Source: DATHXC01 sp035459965 (GTDB lineage: Bacteria > Pseudomonadota > Gammaproteobacteria > Burkholderiales > Methylophilaceae). Taken from it: a stretch of 64,000 nt of DNA. The stretch spans positions 62,001 to 126,000 of the forward strand of contig DATHXC010000013.1 of the NCBI GenBank assembly GCA_035459965.1. The letters are read 5' to 3'. Each line of letters opens with the position of its first letter. Position 1 is the first letter of the stretch. Shown piece after piece: positions 43,293-52,770 of this stretch. The notes under the pieces are model-generated. The model was not told the DNA's origin, ran no database searches, and worked only from the letters and a program-made list of their open reading frames with translations. The position numbers were made by a program, and so were the translations under genes.

Positions 43293-44726
43293 ATGCGCTC
43301 AAAATTCGAAAAAATTGGCTTAATCACGATCAGTGCAATCATGGGTGTCATGCTCAGCCTGACATATTCGGCCATCGCTGAAAAAGATATTAAGCAGCAG
43401 TTGCCGCTCGATGAGTTGCGCAGTTTTGCCGAAGTATTCGGCAAGGTTAAAAGTGATTATGTAGAGCCGGTCGAAGACAAGAAGCTCATTAGTGAGGCCA
43501 TTAACGGCATGTTGTCCGGCCTCGATCCTCATTCCTCATATCTGGATGTAGATGCATTCAAGGATTTACAGGCTGGCACGCAAGGCGAGTTTGGTGGATT
43601 GGGTATTGAAGTTGGCATGGAGGATGGTTTTGTGAAAGTGGTATCACCCATTGAAGACACGCCTGCTTATAAAGCTGGTTTGAAGAGCGGTGACCTGATC
43701 ATGAAACTGGATGAAACGCCAGTAAAAGGCATGACGCTGAATGATGCTGTCAAGCGTATGCGCGGCAAACCAGATACGCCGATTACACTAACTGTGTTGC
43801 GTAAGGGCGAGACTAAGCCGCTAGTGTTCACACTGGTGCGCGCTGTTATCAAGACACAAAGCGTGAAATTCAAATTAGTTGAGCCTGGCTATGCTTATGT
43901 GCGAGTTACTCAATTCCAGGAGCACACTGGTGAAGACTTGGCTAAAGCATTAAAAACAATGCGTGACCAGAATAAAGAGCCATTTAAAGGCTTGGTGCTC
44001 GATTTACGCAACAATCCGGGTGGTTTGCTTAACGCAGCAGTGGGTGTGACAGCCGCGTTCATCCCTAAAGGTGAACTGGTGGTTTACACCGAAGGCCGTA
44101 CAGCGGATGCAAAAATGCGCCTGACTGCAAATCCGGAAAACTATGTAAAAGGCGGCCCAAGTGCAGATTACCTGCGCAACTTGCCGGATGACCTGAAAAC
44201 TGTGCCGATGGCAGTGATTGTGAATGGTGGATCTGCATCCGCCTCTGAAATCGTCGCTGGTGCATTGCAGGACCATAAACGCGCTGTGATCATGGGCACA
44301 CAGAGCTTTGGTAAGGGTTCTGTGCAGACTATATTGCCCATGAATAATGGCACGGCCATCAAGCTGACAACGGCACGTTACTACACGCCTAAAGGCCGCT
44401 CTATCCAGGCCAAGGGCATCGTGCCGGACATTACTGTAGAAGATGGCACCATCAACACAGCTGAAAACGGTGGCAATATCCGTGAAGCAGACTTGACGCG
44501 TCATCTGCTGAATCCTAAGGATCCTGAAGAAGGCCCGATTGTGGTTGAGCCTCCAGCCAAGCCAATGCCAGCTGAAGAGCCAAAGGACAAGGGTTCCAAA
44601 GACAATGGTAAAGACAAGCAGTTTGCAGAAAAAACCGGGCCAGTTGAACCTGGCAGCAAGAATGATTACCAGTTTAATCAGGCCATGAACCTGCTAAAAG
44701 GCCTGCAAATTCTGCAGCGCAAGTAA
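43293..44726 (+). CDS. S41 carboxy-terminal processing protease (CtpA type)
   Basis: A 477-residue periplasmic protease. A hydrophobic N-terminal signal/anchor (LITISAIMGVMLSLTYSAIA) is followed by the helical cap (LRSFAEVFGKVKSDYVEPV), a PDZ domain (about 95-185; GGLGIEVGMEDGFVKVVSP, AGLKSGD) and the S41 core with the Ser/Lys dyad in GGSASASEIVAGAL (Ser near 314) and SFGKGSVQ (Lys near 341). The C-terminus is a charged, Pro/Lys-rich tail ending in a short helix. It removes or degrades C-terminal tails of periplasmic proteins and often works with an LbcA-like lipoprotein, not seen here. Confidence 0.94.
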   Translation: MRSKFEKIGLITISAIMGVMLSLTYSAIAEKDIKQQLPLDELRSFAEVFGKVKSDYVEPVEDKKLISEAINGMLSGLDPHSSYLDVDAFKDLQAGTQGEFGGLGIEVGMEDGFVKVVSPIEDTPAYKAGLKSGDLIMKLDETPVKGMTLNDAVKRMRGKPDTPITLTVLRKGETKPLVFTLVRAVIKTQSVKFKLVEPGYAYVRVTQFQEHTGEDLAKALKTMRDQNKEPFKGLVLDLRNNPGGLLNAAVGVTAAFIPKGELVVYTEGRTADAKMRLTANPENYVKGGPSADYLRNLPDDLKTVPMAVIVNGGSASASEIVAGALQDHKRAVIMGTQSFGKGSVQTILPMNNGTAIKLTTARYYTPKGRSIQAKGIVPDITVEDGTINTAENGGNIREADLTRHLLNPKDPEEGPIVVEPPAKPMPAEEPKDKGSKDNGKDKQFAEKTGPVEPGSKNDYQFNQAMNLLKGLQILQRK

Positions 44727-44745
44727 TCTGTAGTATTGAGTTAAT

Positions 44746-44770
44746 AACGCCCGGTCATGTACTGGGCGTT
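44746..44770 (+). terminator. terminator after the CtpA-type gene
   Basis: Seven-bp core AACGCCC/GGGCGTT extended by one G-C and one G-T pair, 20 bases after the protease stop, followed by GTCATTT. Moderately strong. Confidence 0.55.
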
Positions 44771-44808
44771 GTCATTTAAATCGACATGGATAAATATGGA
44801 GACTAGCC

Positions 44809-45429
44809 ATGCTGGATCGCCTGATCACCGAGTTTGACAAGGGCCTGAGAACATTGTTGGCCGAGCAGCATAGCGGCAGGCCACACCCGGATAAGGGCCA
44901 GCAGGAAACGCCGATGGCGGAGGATGAAAAGCGCCATGCTGCGGCACTGATGCGCATTAACCATTGTGGCGAAGTCTGCGCGCAGGCCTTATATAACGGA
45001 CAGTCCCTCACCTCACGTAATCCCGAAGTCGTTGCCGCTCTGCGCCAGGCATCACAGGAAGAAACTGAACATCTGGCATGGTGTGAAAGGCGTATCAATG
45101 AACTAGGTGGGCGCAAAAGTCTGCTTAATCCGCTGTGGTATACCGGATCGTTTGCAATGGGTGCGCTGGCCGGCGCGCTGGGCGATAAATGGAATCTGGG
45201 TTTCCTGGCGGAGACCGAGAGTCAGGTTGCAAGGCATTTACAAAAGCATCTGGAAATATTACCCACAGATGATGCAAAAAGCCGCGCTATTCTTGAGCAA
45301 ATGCACATTGATGAAACGCAACATGCGCAAACTGCACTGGATAACGGGGCGGCAGAGCTGCCCAAGCCTATCAAGGCAGGCATGCAGGTGCTATCTACTA
45401 TCATGACTAAGAGCGCTTACTATCTATGA
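44809..45429 (+). CDS. coq7: demethoxyubiquinone hydroxylase Coq7
   Basis: A 206-residue di-iron monooxygenase that hydroxylates C6 of the ubiquinone ring. The carboxylate-bridged metal site is visible as two EExxH-type repeats: RINHCGEVCAQALYNGQ, EEETEHLAWCERRI and later ILEQMHIDETQHAQTAL, within a four-helix bundle. Length equals other bacterial Coq7 proteins. The following DUF2322 gene overlaps its stop by 4 bases (translational coupling). The UbiB-like kinase 4 kb away may serve the same quinone pathway. Confidence 0.96.
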   Translation: MLDRLITEFDKGLRTLLAEQHSGRPHPDKGQQETPMAEDEKRHAAALMRINHCGEVCAQALYNGQSLTSRNPEVVAALRQASQEETEHLAWCERRINELGGRKSLLNPLWYTGSFAMGALAGALGDKWNLGFLAETESQVARHLQKHLEILPTDDAKSRAILEQMHIDETQHAQTALDNGAAELPKPIKAGMQVLSTIMTKSAYYL

Positions 45430-45752
45430 CTAATTTTGCCGAAAACCTTGCCACCTTCGACGATGTCGATCATCTACAGGCTATTGAGTTATATAGCCAT
45501 GATGGTGAAATTGCTGCCCTGATTGAAAACCAGGCGGGTAGCCAGGGCTCACTAAAGCTCTACCATTACCTATGGGAAAAATATGGGGAGATATCGGTAG
45601 AGGCTGCCAAGGAGGGTTTGGTGTTGTATGCGGAACATACTGAGGATGCTCGGCAACATCCGGGCAAGCACCCGAATATAGACCGTTTACAGGAAGTCAT
45701 TGATCTAGGCTTGCCACTCACCGTTGAGACCATCCCGGTGGGTGATGCCTGA
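45426..45752 (+). CDS. DUF2322 family protein
   Basis: A 108-residue soluble acidic protein recognisable as DUF2322 from AALIENQAGSQGSLKLYHYL, YGEISVEAAKEGLVLYAEHT and DARQHPGKHPNIDRL. Function unknown. Its ATG overlaps the coq7 stop (ATGA), so the two are translated together; whether it has any link with ubiquinone is untested. Confidence 0.82.
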   Translation: MTNFAENLATFDDVDHLQAIELYSHDGEIAALIENQAGSQGSLKLYHYLWEKYGEISVEAAKEGLVLYAEHTEDARQHPGKHPNIDRLQEVIDLGLPLTVETIPVGDA

Positions 45753-45768
45753 TTAGTTTGTAAGGTTT

Positions 45769-46176
45769 TTAGCGCAGTCCTGAAATGGGTGGATGGTAAA
45801 TCATCTGTACCATCGTACCGGCGGGGTCTGTGCAATAAAAGCTGCGTGCGCCATCGCGATGGGTTTTCGGTAGTTGCAATATCTTCACGCCATGTTTAAC
45901 AAAGTGCGCGTGCCATGCATCCACATCATCGGGTGATTGCATGATGAAGCCAATATGATCCAGGCGCTGCGGGCCAGTGGGTTTTTCAGACTCCGTGACA
46001 CGATGTAGCGCCAGGTTATCGACTCCTGATGTCAGGTAGAAATTATCAGGGTCGGGTTGCCATTCCAGTTGCATGCCCAACACCTCGATATAGAAATGCA
46101 GGCAGGCTTCAATATCCTGCACAAACAGCGCTACATGGCGCATACCCATCATGCCCTGCGGACGTGTGTTGTCCAT
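45769..46176 (-). CDS. VOC family (glyoxalase-like) protein
   Basis: A 135-residue vicinal-oxygen-chelate protein with two beta-alpha-beta modules: MRHVALFVQDIEACLHFYIEVLGM and RLDHIGFIMQSPDDVDAWHAHF. Candidate metal ligands are His (RHVAL), Glu or His in the ALHRV strand, His (LDHIG) and Glu/Gln in the last strand. It could be a lyase, isomerase or dioxygenase; the substrate is unknown. Its ATG overlaps the OsmC stop by one base, so both are in one operon with the FKBP gene. Confidence 0.87.
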   Translation of the reverse strand: MDNTRPQGMMGMRHVALFVQDIEACLHFYIEVLGMQLEWQPDPDNFYLTSGVDNLALHRVTESEKPTGPQRLDHIGFIMQSPDDVDAWHAHFVKHGVKILQLPKTHRDGARSFYCTDPAGTMVQMIYHPPISGLR

Positions 46177-46598
46177 TAAACTGCGGGCTCAACTATTTCA
46201 AAGTCATGCGTGATTTCAGCCGCCTTGCCCAGCATGATGGAGGCCGAGCAATACTTTTCAGCTGAGAGTTTCACTGCACGCTCGACTTGAGCCGGGTTCA
46301 AACCCTTGCCGGTGACGACAAAGTGCACATGGATTTTGGTGAACACCTTGGGGATTTCATCTGCACGTGCAGCTTCGATCTCTGCTACGCAATCCGTAAT
46401 GGGCTGGCGCGCTTTTTTCAGTATGGTCACCACGTCAAACGAGGTGCAAGCACCCATGCCGATCAGCAGCATCTCCATGGGGCGCATGCCTAGATTACGG
46501 CCACCCGCATCCGGGGCGCCATCCAATACCACCGCATGGCCGGTCTCGGATTCGCCCATGAAGCACACATTTTCAATCCACTTGATGCGTGCCTTCAT
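46176..46598 (-). CDS. OsmC family protein
   Basis: A 140-residue OsmC/YhfA-type protein. GRNLGMRPMEMLLIGMGACTSFDVVTILKKAR contains the first redox Cys (GACT), and SAEKYCSASIMLGKA contains the second, giving the two-cysteine peroxidatic pair. OsmC proteins reduce organic hydroperoxides with dihydrolipoamide; YhfA-type members are less well defined. Middle gene of a three-gene operon (FKBP, OsmC, VOC), 2 bases after the FKBP stop. Confidence 0.9.
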   Translation of the reverse strand: MKARIKWIENVCFMGESETGHAVVLDGAPDAGGRNLGMRPMEMLLIGMGACTSFDVVTILKKARQPITDCVAEIEAARADEIPKVFTKIHVHFVVTGKGLNPAQVERAVKLSAEKYCSASIMLGKAAEITHDFEIVEPAV

Positions 46599-46600
46599 CT

Positions 46601-47062
46601 TTACTTAATTCCTAGTAGCTCAACATCAAATACCAGCGTGGCATTTGGAGGAATCACGCCACCAGCACCACGTGCGCCATAGCCATATTCTGGCGGGATG
46701 ATCAGTGTGCGTTTGCCACCGATTTTCATGCCGGCAAAACCTTCGTCCCAACCGCGGATCACTTGACCGCCACCCAGGAAGAATACAAAAGGCTCGCCAC
46801 GGTCGACAGAGCTGTCGAACTTGGTGCCCTTGCCATCTGGCTTGCTAGGGTCATACAGCCAGCCGGTATAGTGCACGGTGACATTAAAGCCAGCCTCAGC
46901 TTCACGGCCTTCGCCAACTACGGTGTCGTTTTTTACAAGTTCGGTGATATTGGTGCTCATTGCGGTTTTTTCCTGTTTGGGGGATTGAGAGTCTGCATTG
47001 CAACCAGTCATGGCGAAGATAGTCATGAATAGTGCACTGGCTAAAATTGTCGCGCGTTTCAT
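46601..47062 (-). CDS. FKBP-type peptidyl-prolyl isomerase, probable lipoprotein
   Basis: A 153-residue protein with a lipoprotein signal (ATILASALFMTIFAMTGC; lipobox MTGC, Cys near 21) and a C-terminal FKBP domain (about 45-153): VTVHYTGWLYDPSKPDGKGTKFDSS in two blocks, FVFFLGGGQVIRGWDEGFAGM, KRTLIIPPEYGYGARGAGGVIPPNATLVFDVELL. All FK506-pocket aromatics are present, so it is likely an active isomerase acting on periplasmic or membrane-bound proteins. First gene of the FKBP-OsmC-VOC operon. Confidence 0.93.
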   Translation of the reverse strand: MKRATILASALFMTIFAMTGCNADSQSPKQEKTAMSTNITELVKNDTVVGEGREAEAGFNVTVHYTGWLYDPSKPDGKGTKFDSSVDRGEPFVFFLGGGQVIRGWDEGFAGMKIGGKRTLIIPPEYGYGARGAGGVIPPNATLVFDVELLGIK

Positions 47063-47177
47063 TTAAAACTCCACGTTTTTATAAAAACTTCGGGCTGATA
47101 ACCTAGCCCGTTATGATACCCGAAATCAAATCTGGTTCCTCGCGTTTAAACTTTAGGTTTAAGCTTTTGCAGTGGCT

Positions 47178-48635
47178 TTAGGGCTGTGCATACACCCATT
47201 CCAATAGCGCATCCTGCGCTGATCTGGTAGCAACTGCACTTGGCCCATTTGCCATGAATACCACAGACCAGCGTCTGCCTTTTTGATCCAGCACATAACC
47301 GGCTATGGAGCGGGCACCCTCCAGCGAGCCGGTTTTAATGTGCGCCCGACCTTGCATTGCACTTAATTTCAAACGGCTCATGGTCGTGCCGTCTACTGCG
47401 AGTATCGGTAGCGAAGACATGAATTCCGGCATCACCGGGCTGGCATAGGCATTTACCAGTAGGTCACTCAGGTGCTGGGCACTGATACGTTCCGAGCGCG
47501 ATAGGCCGGAGCCGTTTTCCAGCACAAGCTCGGGAAATGTCATATTTTTGCTGGCTAGCCAAAGATGAATCACATTGTCGCCATCTGCCTCAGTGGCAGG
47601 CACTGCGCCACGCTCTGCACCAATGGTCAGTAACAGTTGGCGTGCCATGAAGTTATTGCTGTATTTATTAATGCGCCTGACGATATCTGCCAATGGCAGG
47701 GAGTCTTGTTGTAGCAAGGGGGTGGCGTTGACTGGAGTGGCTTGTTGCCGCACATTGCCCTGGATAGTCCCGCCAAGCTGCAGCCAGATTTTACGGAAGA
47801 TGTCAAAAGCGTAATCGCTATTATCCAGCACACTTAAATCGAGAAACCGTTCGCCGCAGGTGGTAGCAAATTCACCGGTGAATGTCACATTCGCGCCATT
47901 GGTTTGGGATGTAGCTTGCTTTGGTTTAACTTCGTAAAGCGGCTTCACCTCGTACCTCAACTTGTTTTTCCAGTCCCCGCAATCTGAGGGCGTAGCCTTA
48001 AGCTGGTTGATGACCTGAATCTCTGGCAAGTCTGGCGTCATCTGTATATTCACCTGCTGATTTTGTGTAAACAGACGAAAACTGGTCGATTTCAGGTTGA
48101 TAGCCAAGGCGTTTGGCGTCGCGTTGTAAGCACGATAGGGCTCGTTATCAAAACTGCCAGCATCATTCTTGATAGGGGAAAAGTAAGTATTATCCAGCAC
48201 CAGGTCGCCACGAATATCGCGTACACCAGCCTGGCGCAGGCTATTCAGCATGCGCCATACATCCTCTGCCATCAGGCTGGGGTCGCCATGACCCTTAATG
48301 ATGAGGTTGCCGTTTAGTGTGCCATTGCTCAGTGTGCCATCGGTATAGACTTCGGTACGCCAGCGATAAGCCGGTCCTAGCAGTTCCAGCCCGGCATAGG
48401 TGGTCAGGATCTTCATGCTGGAGGCTGGGTTCAAAGGCTTGTCGGCCTGGTAACTGATCAAGGGCTTGGTGCTGTCTACGCGTTGCACCATGACAGAAAC
48501 GCTATCCACTGAAACACCATCTTTTTGCAGTGCCGAGAGAACACTATCCGGCAATGCGGCATGTGCGCCAGAAGCCAATAGGAATAAGCCTGCTAGGGCA
48601 GTGCATAACTCCAGGAAAGTGGATCGTTGGCTCAT
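47178..48635 (-). CDS. dacB: D-alanyl-D-alanine carboxypeptidase/endopeptidase (PBP4)
   Basis: A 485-residue S13-family penicillin-binding protein. Signal peptide ALAGLFLLASGAHA, then the SxxK motif in NPASSMKILTTYAGLELLG (Ser near 71), SxN in KYSNNFMARQLL (near 329) and KTG in AHIKTGSLEGARSIAGYV (near 435). The large insert between SxxK and SxN is typical of PBP4. It cleaves the terminal D-Ala or the peptide cross-links of peptidoglycan in the periplasm. Follows bioA by 15 bases on the same strand. Confidence 0.95.
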   Translation of the reverse strand: MSQRSTFLELCTALAGLFLLASGAHAALPDSVLSALQKDGVSVDSVSVMVQRVDSTKPLISYQADKPLNPASSMKILTTYAGLELLGPAYRWRTEVYTDGTLSNGTLNGNLIIKGHGDPSLMAEDVWRMLNSLRQAGVRDIRGDLVLDNTYFSPIKNDAGSFDNEPYRAYNATPNALAINLKSTSFRLFTQNQQVNIQMTPDLPEIQVINQLKATPSDCGDWKNKLRYEVKPLYEVKPKQATSQTNGANVTFTGEFATTCGERFLDLSVLDNSDYAFDIFRKIWLQLGGTIQGNVRQQATPVNATPLLQQDSLPLADIVRRINKYSNNFMARQLLLTIGAERGAVPATEADGDNVIHLWLASKNMTFPELVLENGSGLSRSERISAQHLSDLLVNAYASPVMPEFMSSLPILAVDGTTMSRLKLSAMQGRAHIKTGSLEGARSIAGYVLDQKGRRWSVVFMANGPSAVATRSAQDALLEWVYAQP

Positions 48636-48650
48636 GATTACAAGGTTAAT

Positions 48651-49955
48651 CTAATTAAGTTCAGCCAGAATTTGCCCAGTCTGCTCAACGAGCAGATCCA
48701 TCTCAGCCTCATTAATCACATACGGTGGCATGAAATACACCGTGTTGCCGATAGGGCGTACCATCAGCCCGCGCTGCAATGCAGCCTGGTAAAACTGCTT
48801 CTGGAACTGCGGGTGCTCAGTGACCACATCAAATGCCGAAATCATGCCAAGTGTGCGTAGATGCTTGATTGGCATGTGAGCAAGTGTTTGCAGTTTGCTG
48901 CTCATATAAGCTGATTTTTGCTGATTGCTAGCCAAGACATCATCCTGCTCAAAAATCGCCAATGTGGCTAAAGCAGCACTGCAAGCTAGGGCATTGCCGG
49001 TATAGCTGTGGGAATGCAGGAAGCCACGCGCCACGCTGTCATCATAAAAAGCCTGATAGATATTGTCTGTGGTCAGTACCACTGATAGCGGCAGATAACC
49101 GCCGGTGATGCCTTTCGATAGGCAGATGAAATCCGGTTTGATCTGCGCCTGCTCACTAGCAAACATGGTGCCGGTGCGGCCGAAACCGACGGCGATTTCA
49201 TCGGCAATCAGGTGTACTTGATATTGGTCACAAATCTCGCGGGCACGTTTTAAATAAGCTGGATGGTACATGCCCATACCAGCCGCGCATTGCACTAGGG
49301 GTTCGATGATAAATGCCGCGATAGTTTCATGGTGCGTTGCCACGTAAGTTTCAAGCGCCTGCGCGCAACGCAGGGCAAAGGCTTCTGGTGTTTCGCCCGC
49401 TTCAGCCAATCGCCAGTCAGGGGAGGGCATTTGCGCGCTTTGCCTTAACAGCGGTGCGTAAGTATCCTTGAATATCGCTACATCGGTGACCGCCAGCGCA
49501 CCCATGGTCTCGCCGTGATAACTATTCTGCAGGCTGATGAACTGGGTTTTCTTGTCTGAGCCGCTATTGCGCCAGAAATGAAAACTCATCTTGAGCGCGA
49601 TTTCGGTGGCGGAAGCGCCGTCAGAAGCATAAAAGGCATGGCCCAGCCCGGTGAGTTTCGCCAGTTTTTCCGAGAGCTGCACCACGGGTTCATGCGTGAA
49701 GCCCGCCAGAATCACGTGCTCGAGCTGATCCAGTTGTTGCTTGATGGCATCCTTGATGCGCGGGTTGTTGTGGCCGAACAGGTTAACCCACCAAGAGCTC
49801 ACGGCATCTATGTAGCGTTTACCATCCATGTCATACAGCCACACACCATCACCGCGTTGTATCGGGATCATGGGCATGGTCTCGTGACTTTTCATCTGCG
49901 TGCAGGGATGCCACACCGCCTGCAAACTTCTTTTTAGCAGTGCGTCGTTATTCAT
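48651..49955 (-). CDS. bioA: adenosylmethionine-8-amino-7-oxononanoate aminotransferase
   Basis: A 434-residue PLP-dependent class III aminotransferase of biotin synthesis (KAPA to DAPA with SAM as amino donor). Diagnostic parts: VWHPCTQMKSHETMPM, DAVSSWWVNLFGHNNP, SDGASATEIALKMSFHFW, SYHGETMGALAVT, IADEIAVGFGRTGTMFA with the PLP Asp, and LSKGITGGYLPLS with the Schiff-base Lys. The WHPCTQ start is typical of BioA. Not clustered with other bio genes here. Confidence 0.96.
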   Translation of the reverse strand: MNNDALLKRSLQAVWHPCTQMKSHETMPMIPIQRGDGVWLYDMDGKRYIDAVSSWWVNLFGHNNPRIKDAIKQQLDQLEHVILAGFTHEPVVQLSEKLAKLTGLGHAFYASDGASATEIALKMSFHFWRNSGSDKKTQFISLQNSYHGETMGALAVTDVAIFKDTYAPLLRQSAQMPSPDWRLAEAGETPEAFALRCAQALETYVATHHETIAAFIIEPLVQCAAGMGMYHPAYLKRAREICDQYQVHLIADEIAVGFGRTGTMFASEQAQIKPDFICLSKGITGGYLPLSVVLTTDNIYQAFYDDSVARGFLHSHSYTGNALACSAALATLAIFEQDDVLASNQQKSAYMSSKLQTLAHMPIKHLRTLGMISAFDVVTEHPQFQKQFYQAALQRGLMVRPIGNTVYFMPPYVINEAEMDLLVEQTGQILAELN

Positions 49956-50030
49956 TGTGCTGGAGCATGCGCCGAATCATCGAGCTTTAAATTATGTATT
50001 GGGAAATATCAGGTTTGTGGCGAGCGTTGA

Positions 50031-50588
50031 TCAGTGCAGCACGGGCCGTGCGCTGGATTCGCTCATCATGATGCGGTTGGTAGTAAAGCTGATATCCCAT
50101 GCTGCTTCGCGAGTGGCCAGTTGCAGCATATGGCCAAGCGCCTGAGTCAGCTCGCTGGATAAGGCCATCTTGATGGTCGCGCCATCTCGTGATGTGAATT
50201 CCAGGCTGGAAGGCAAATCCGGTGAGACCACCAAGCGGCAGTCTTTAGCAAGTAATGGTTGGGCAAGGCGTGACACCGCGCGGGTCTGGTAAGCCTCGGT
50301 ATAGTTAACAGGCGCTGCTTCAGTTTTTGCGGATGACGTTTTACTTGCATCATCCGGCTCAGCCAATTCTGGAGTCAGGCTGGGCGCAGTGAAATTGCCA
50401 GTCATGGCCAGCGTGGAGATGCCCGCCTGTTGTAGTAGCGACCACAGTGTTTTCACCACGCGCCGTGTTAGCCAAGCGCTGATTTCAGAGTCATCAGACA
50501 AGCCTACCTTGAGCAGTAACCTGTCCTGCTCGGCATCGTAACCGAGGTTAATTTGCTGGATAGCCGCATTGGCTAAAAGATCGCTCAC
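50031..50588 (-). CDS. protein of unknown function, 185 residues
   Basis: Not recognised. A soluble protein with three parts: an N-terminal region INLGYDAEQDRLLLKVGLSD and SEISAWLTRRVVKTLWSLL, a low-complexity linker about 75-95 (PDDASKTSSAKTEAA), and a C-terminal region LVVSPDLPSSLEFTSRDG followed by MALSSELTQALGHMLQLATREAAWD. The AWLTRR and helix pattern resembles proteins annotated only as hypothetical in this lineage. GTG start at 50588 with GGAG 8 bases upstream. It lies 75 bases upstream of bioA on the same strand. Confidence 0.75.
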   Translation of the reverse strand: MSDLLANAAIQQINLGYDAEQDRLLLKVGLSDDSEISAWLTRRVVKTLWSLLQQAGISTLAMTGNFTAPSLTPELAEPDDASKTSSAKTEAAPVNYTEAYQTRAVSRLAQPLLAKDCRLVVSPDLPSSLEFTSRDGATIKMALSSELTQALGHMLQLATREAAWDISFTTNRIMMSESSARPVLH

Positions 50589-50799
50589 TACTTATGCTCC
50601 ATGTGTGAATTTGTGCTTACTTGACTGTTGACTATTTAAATCAGGGTTTGTTGTGAAAAGCGCTAAAAAACTACATTAAACATCACAAGTTTTTAGGTTA
50701 ATCACTACCAAGTTAATATAATACAACTATCCTGCATTCTTAAATCCGATTGTTTGAGCTAAGCGCCTTATCTGCACCTTCACATTATAGAAAACCTCG

Positions 50800-52737
50800 T
50801 TGAGTAATTTACCCCAAGTTTTTGCCGCCGATGGCCCGCTTGCCGAAACCATACCCGGCTATCGCACGCGTACCCAGCAACTGGAAATGGCACTCGCGAT
50901 TGAGGAGGCCATCAAGCACGGCAAGCAGTTGATTGCCGAAGCGGGCACCGGCACGGGTAAAACCTTTGCCTACCTTATCCCCGCATTGCTCTCAGGCGGC
51001 AAGGTCATCGTTTCCACGGGGACAAAAACGTTGCAGGACCAGTTGTTCAACCGTGACCTGCCAGCAGTGCGCGATGCGCTCAAAGTCCCTGTGACAGTTT
51101 CCATGCTCAAGGGACGCTCCAATTATGTCTGCCATTTTCATCTGGAGCGTGCCGCCAACGAGGGACGCTTTATTTCGCGTGAAGATGCCAAGTACGTCCA
51201 CTTGATACGCAATTTTGCCGAAAACAGCAGTACCGGTGACAAAAGCGAGCTGGTCGAAGTGCCGGAAAACGCCACTATCTGGCCCGCTGTCACCTCTACT
51301 CGCGACAATTGCATGGGCCAGGAATGTGCCTATTACAAAGAATGTTTCGTGATGGAAGCGCGCAAACGCGCACTGGCAGCCGATGTGGTGGTAGTGAACC
51401 ACCATTTGTTTTTTGCCGATGTCATGCTGCGCGATGAAGGTGTTACCGAGCTGCTGCCCAGCGCCAATACCGTGATATTCGATGAAGCACACCAGCTGCC
51501 GGAAGTGGCAGGCCTGTTCTTTGGCGAGGATGTATCTACCAGTCAGCTGCTGGAACTGGCTCGCGATTCAGAAGCAGAGTACCTGACTACCGCCAAGGAT
51601 TGCCCAGCCTTGCAGGAAGCTGCTAATAAACTGGAAAAAGCCGTGCGTGATTTCCGGCTGGTATTTACCTATGAAGGCGCAAGGCTGCCTGTGCAAAAAG
51701 CGCTTGCACTAAAGAATTTCGAGCCTGCTTACAGCGAGATGCAGGATAGGCTGAAAGACCTCACCTATGTGCTGGAAACTCAGGCATCACGCGACCCCGC
51801 GCTGGAAAACTGCTGGCAGCGCAGTGCCGGACTCATGGTGCAACTGCAACGCTGGCAAGCTGCCGAGAACAGCAACCTGGTGCGCTGGGTAGAAGTATTC
51901 ACGCAAAGTGTGCAACTGCACGCCACCCCGCTTTCGGTGGCCGAAGGTTTCGGCAAACAACTCAATGCCCAGCCACGCTCATGGATATTCACCTCAGCTA
52001 CGCTCGCCGTGAAGAGTGATTTCAGTCATTACATCGGCCAGATGGGGCTGGGCGAAGCCACTACCGGCTACTGGAACAGCCCATTCGATTACGACAAGCA
52101 GGCGCTATTTTATGTACCCAAGGATATGCCGGAACCTAATAGCCCCGGCTACTCAGCATCGGTCGCCGCGGTTGCCTTGCCCGTGATCCAAGCCAGTGGC
52201 GGTCGAGCCTTTGTGCTGTGCACCTCACTCCGCGCCATGCGCGAGATTCATGCATTGCTGAAAGAGGCCTTCGAGCAGAATGGCATTGAATATCCGCTGA
52301 TGATGCAAGGCGAAAGCTCACGCAGCGAGCTGCTGGAACGCTTCCGCAAGCGTGGCAATGCCGTGCTGGTGGGTTCGCAAAGCTTCTGGGAAGGCGTCGA
52401 TGTACGCGGTGAAGCGCTTTCATGCGTGATTATCGACAAGCTACCGTTCGCCCCACCGGATGACCCGGTGCTGGCTGCGCGCATCGACAAGATGAATGCT
52501 GAAGGCAAAAATGCGTTTATGGAGTACCAGCTACCCTATGCGGTGATTACCCTTAAACAGGGCGCTGGCCGCCTGATCCGCGATGAAGCCGACCGTGGCG
52601 TACTCATGATCTGCGATCCGCGCCTGATCACCAAGCCCTACGGCAAGCGCATCTGGCAGAGTTTGCCGCCGTTCAAGCGGACAAGGGAGTTTGCGGATGT
52701 TGAAGATTTTTTTAGAGTTACTGAAATCCTTGAATAG
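50800..52737 (+). CDS. ATP-dependent DNA helicase, YoaA/DinG (XPD-like) type
   Basis: A 645-residue superfamily 2 5'-3' helicase with an iron-sulfur cluster. Walker A AEAGTGTGKTFAYLIP near 47, four cysteines in the FeS insert (NYVCHFHLER, then DNCMGQECAYYKECF), DEAH box IFDEAHQLPE near 227, and C-terminal motifs GSQSFWEGVDVRGE and QGAGRLIRDEADRG. It resolves DNA structures and helps replication restart. Start is TTG at 50800; no in-frame ATG occurs before residue 29 and the TTG gives the normal family N-terminus. No good ribosome site is seen. Confidence 0.93.
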   Translation: MSNLPQVFAADGPLAETIPGYRTRTQQLEMALAIEEAIKHGKQLIAEAGTGTGKTFAYLIPALLSGGKVIVSTGTKTLQDQLFNRDLPAVRDALKVPVTVSMLKGRSNYVCHFHLERAANEGRFISREDAKYVHLIRNFAENSSTGDKSELVEVPENATIWPAVTSTRDNCMGQECAYYKECFVMEARKRALAADVVVVNHHLFFADVMLRDEGVTELLPSANTVIFDEAHQLPEVAGLFFGEDVSTSQLLELARDSEAEYLTTAKDCPALQEAANKLEKAVRDFRLVFTYEGARLPVQKALALKNFEPAYSEMQDRLKDLTYVLETQASRDPALENCWQRSAGLMVQLQRWQAAENSNLVRWVEVFTQSVQLHATPLSVAEGFGKQLNAQPRSWIFTSATLAVKSDFSHYIGQMGLGEATTGYWNSPFDYDKQALFYVPKDMPEPNSPGYSASVAAVALPVIQASGGRAFVLCTSLRAMREIHALLKEAFEQNGIEYPLMMQGESSRSELLERFRKRGNAVLVGSQSFWEGVDVRGEALSCVIIDKLPFAPPDDPVLAARIDKMNAEGKNAFMEYQLPYAVITLKQGAGRLIRDEADRGVLMICDPRLITKPYGKRIWQSLPPFKRTREFADVEDFFRVTEILE

Positions 52738-52770
52738 GATCTATGAAATTTAAGCAGTTTTGCTACAACT

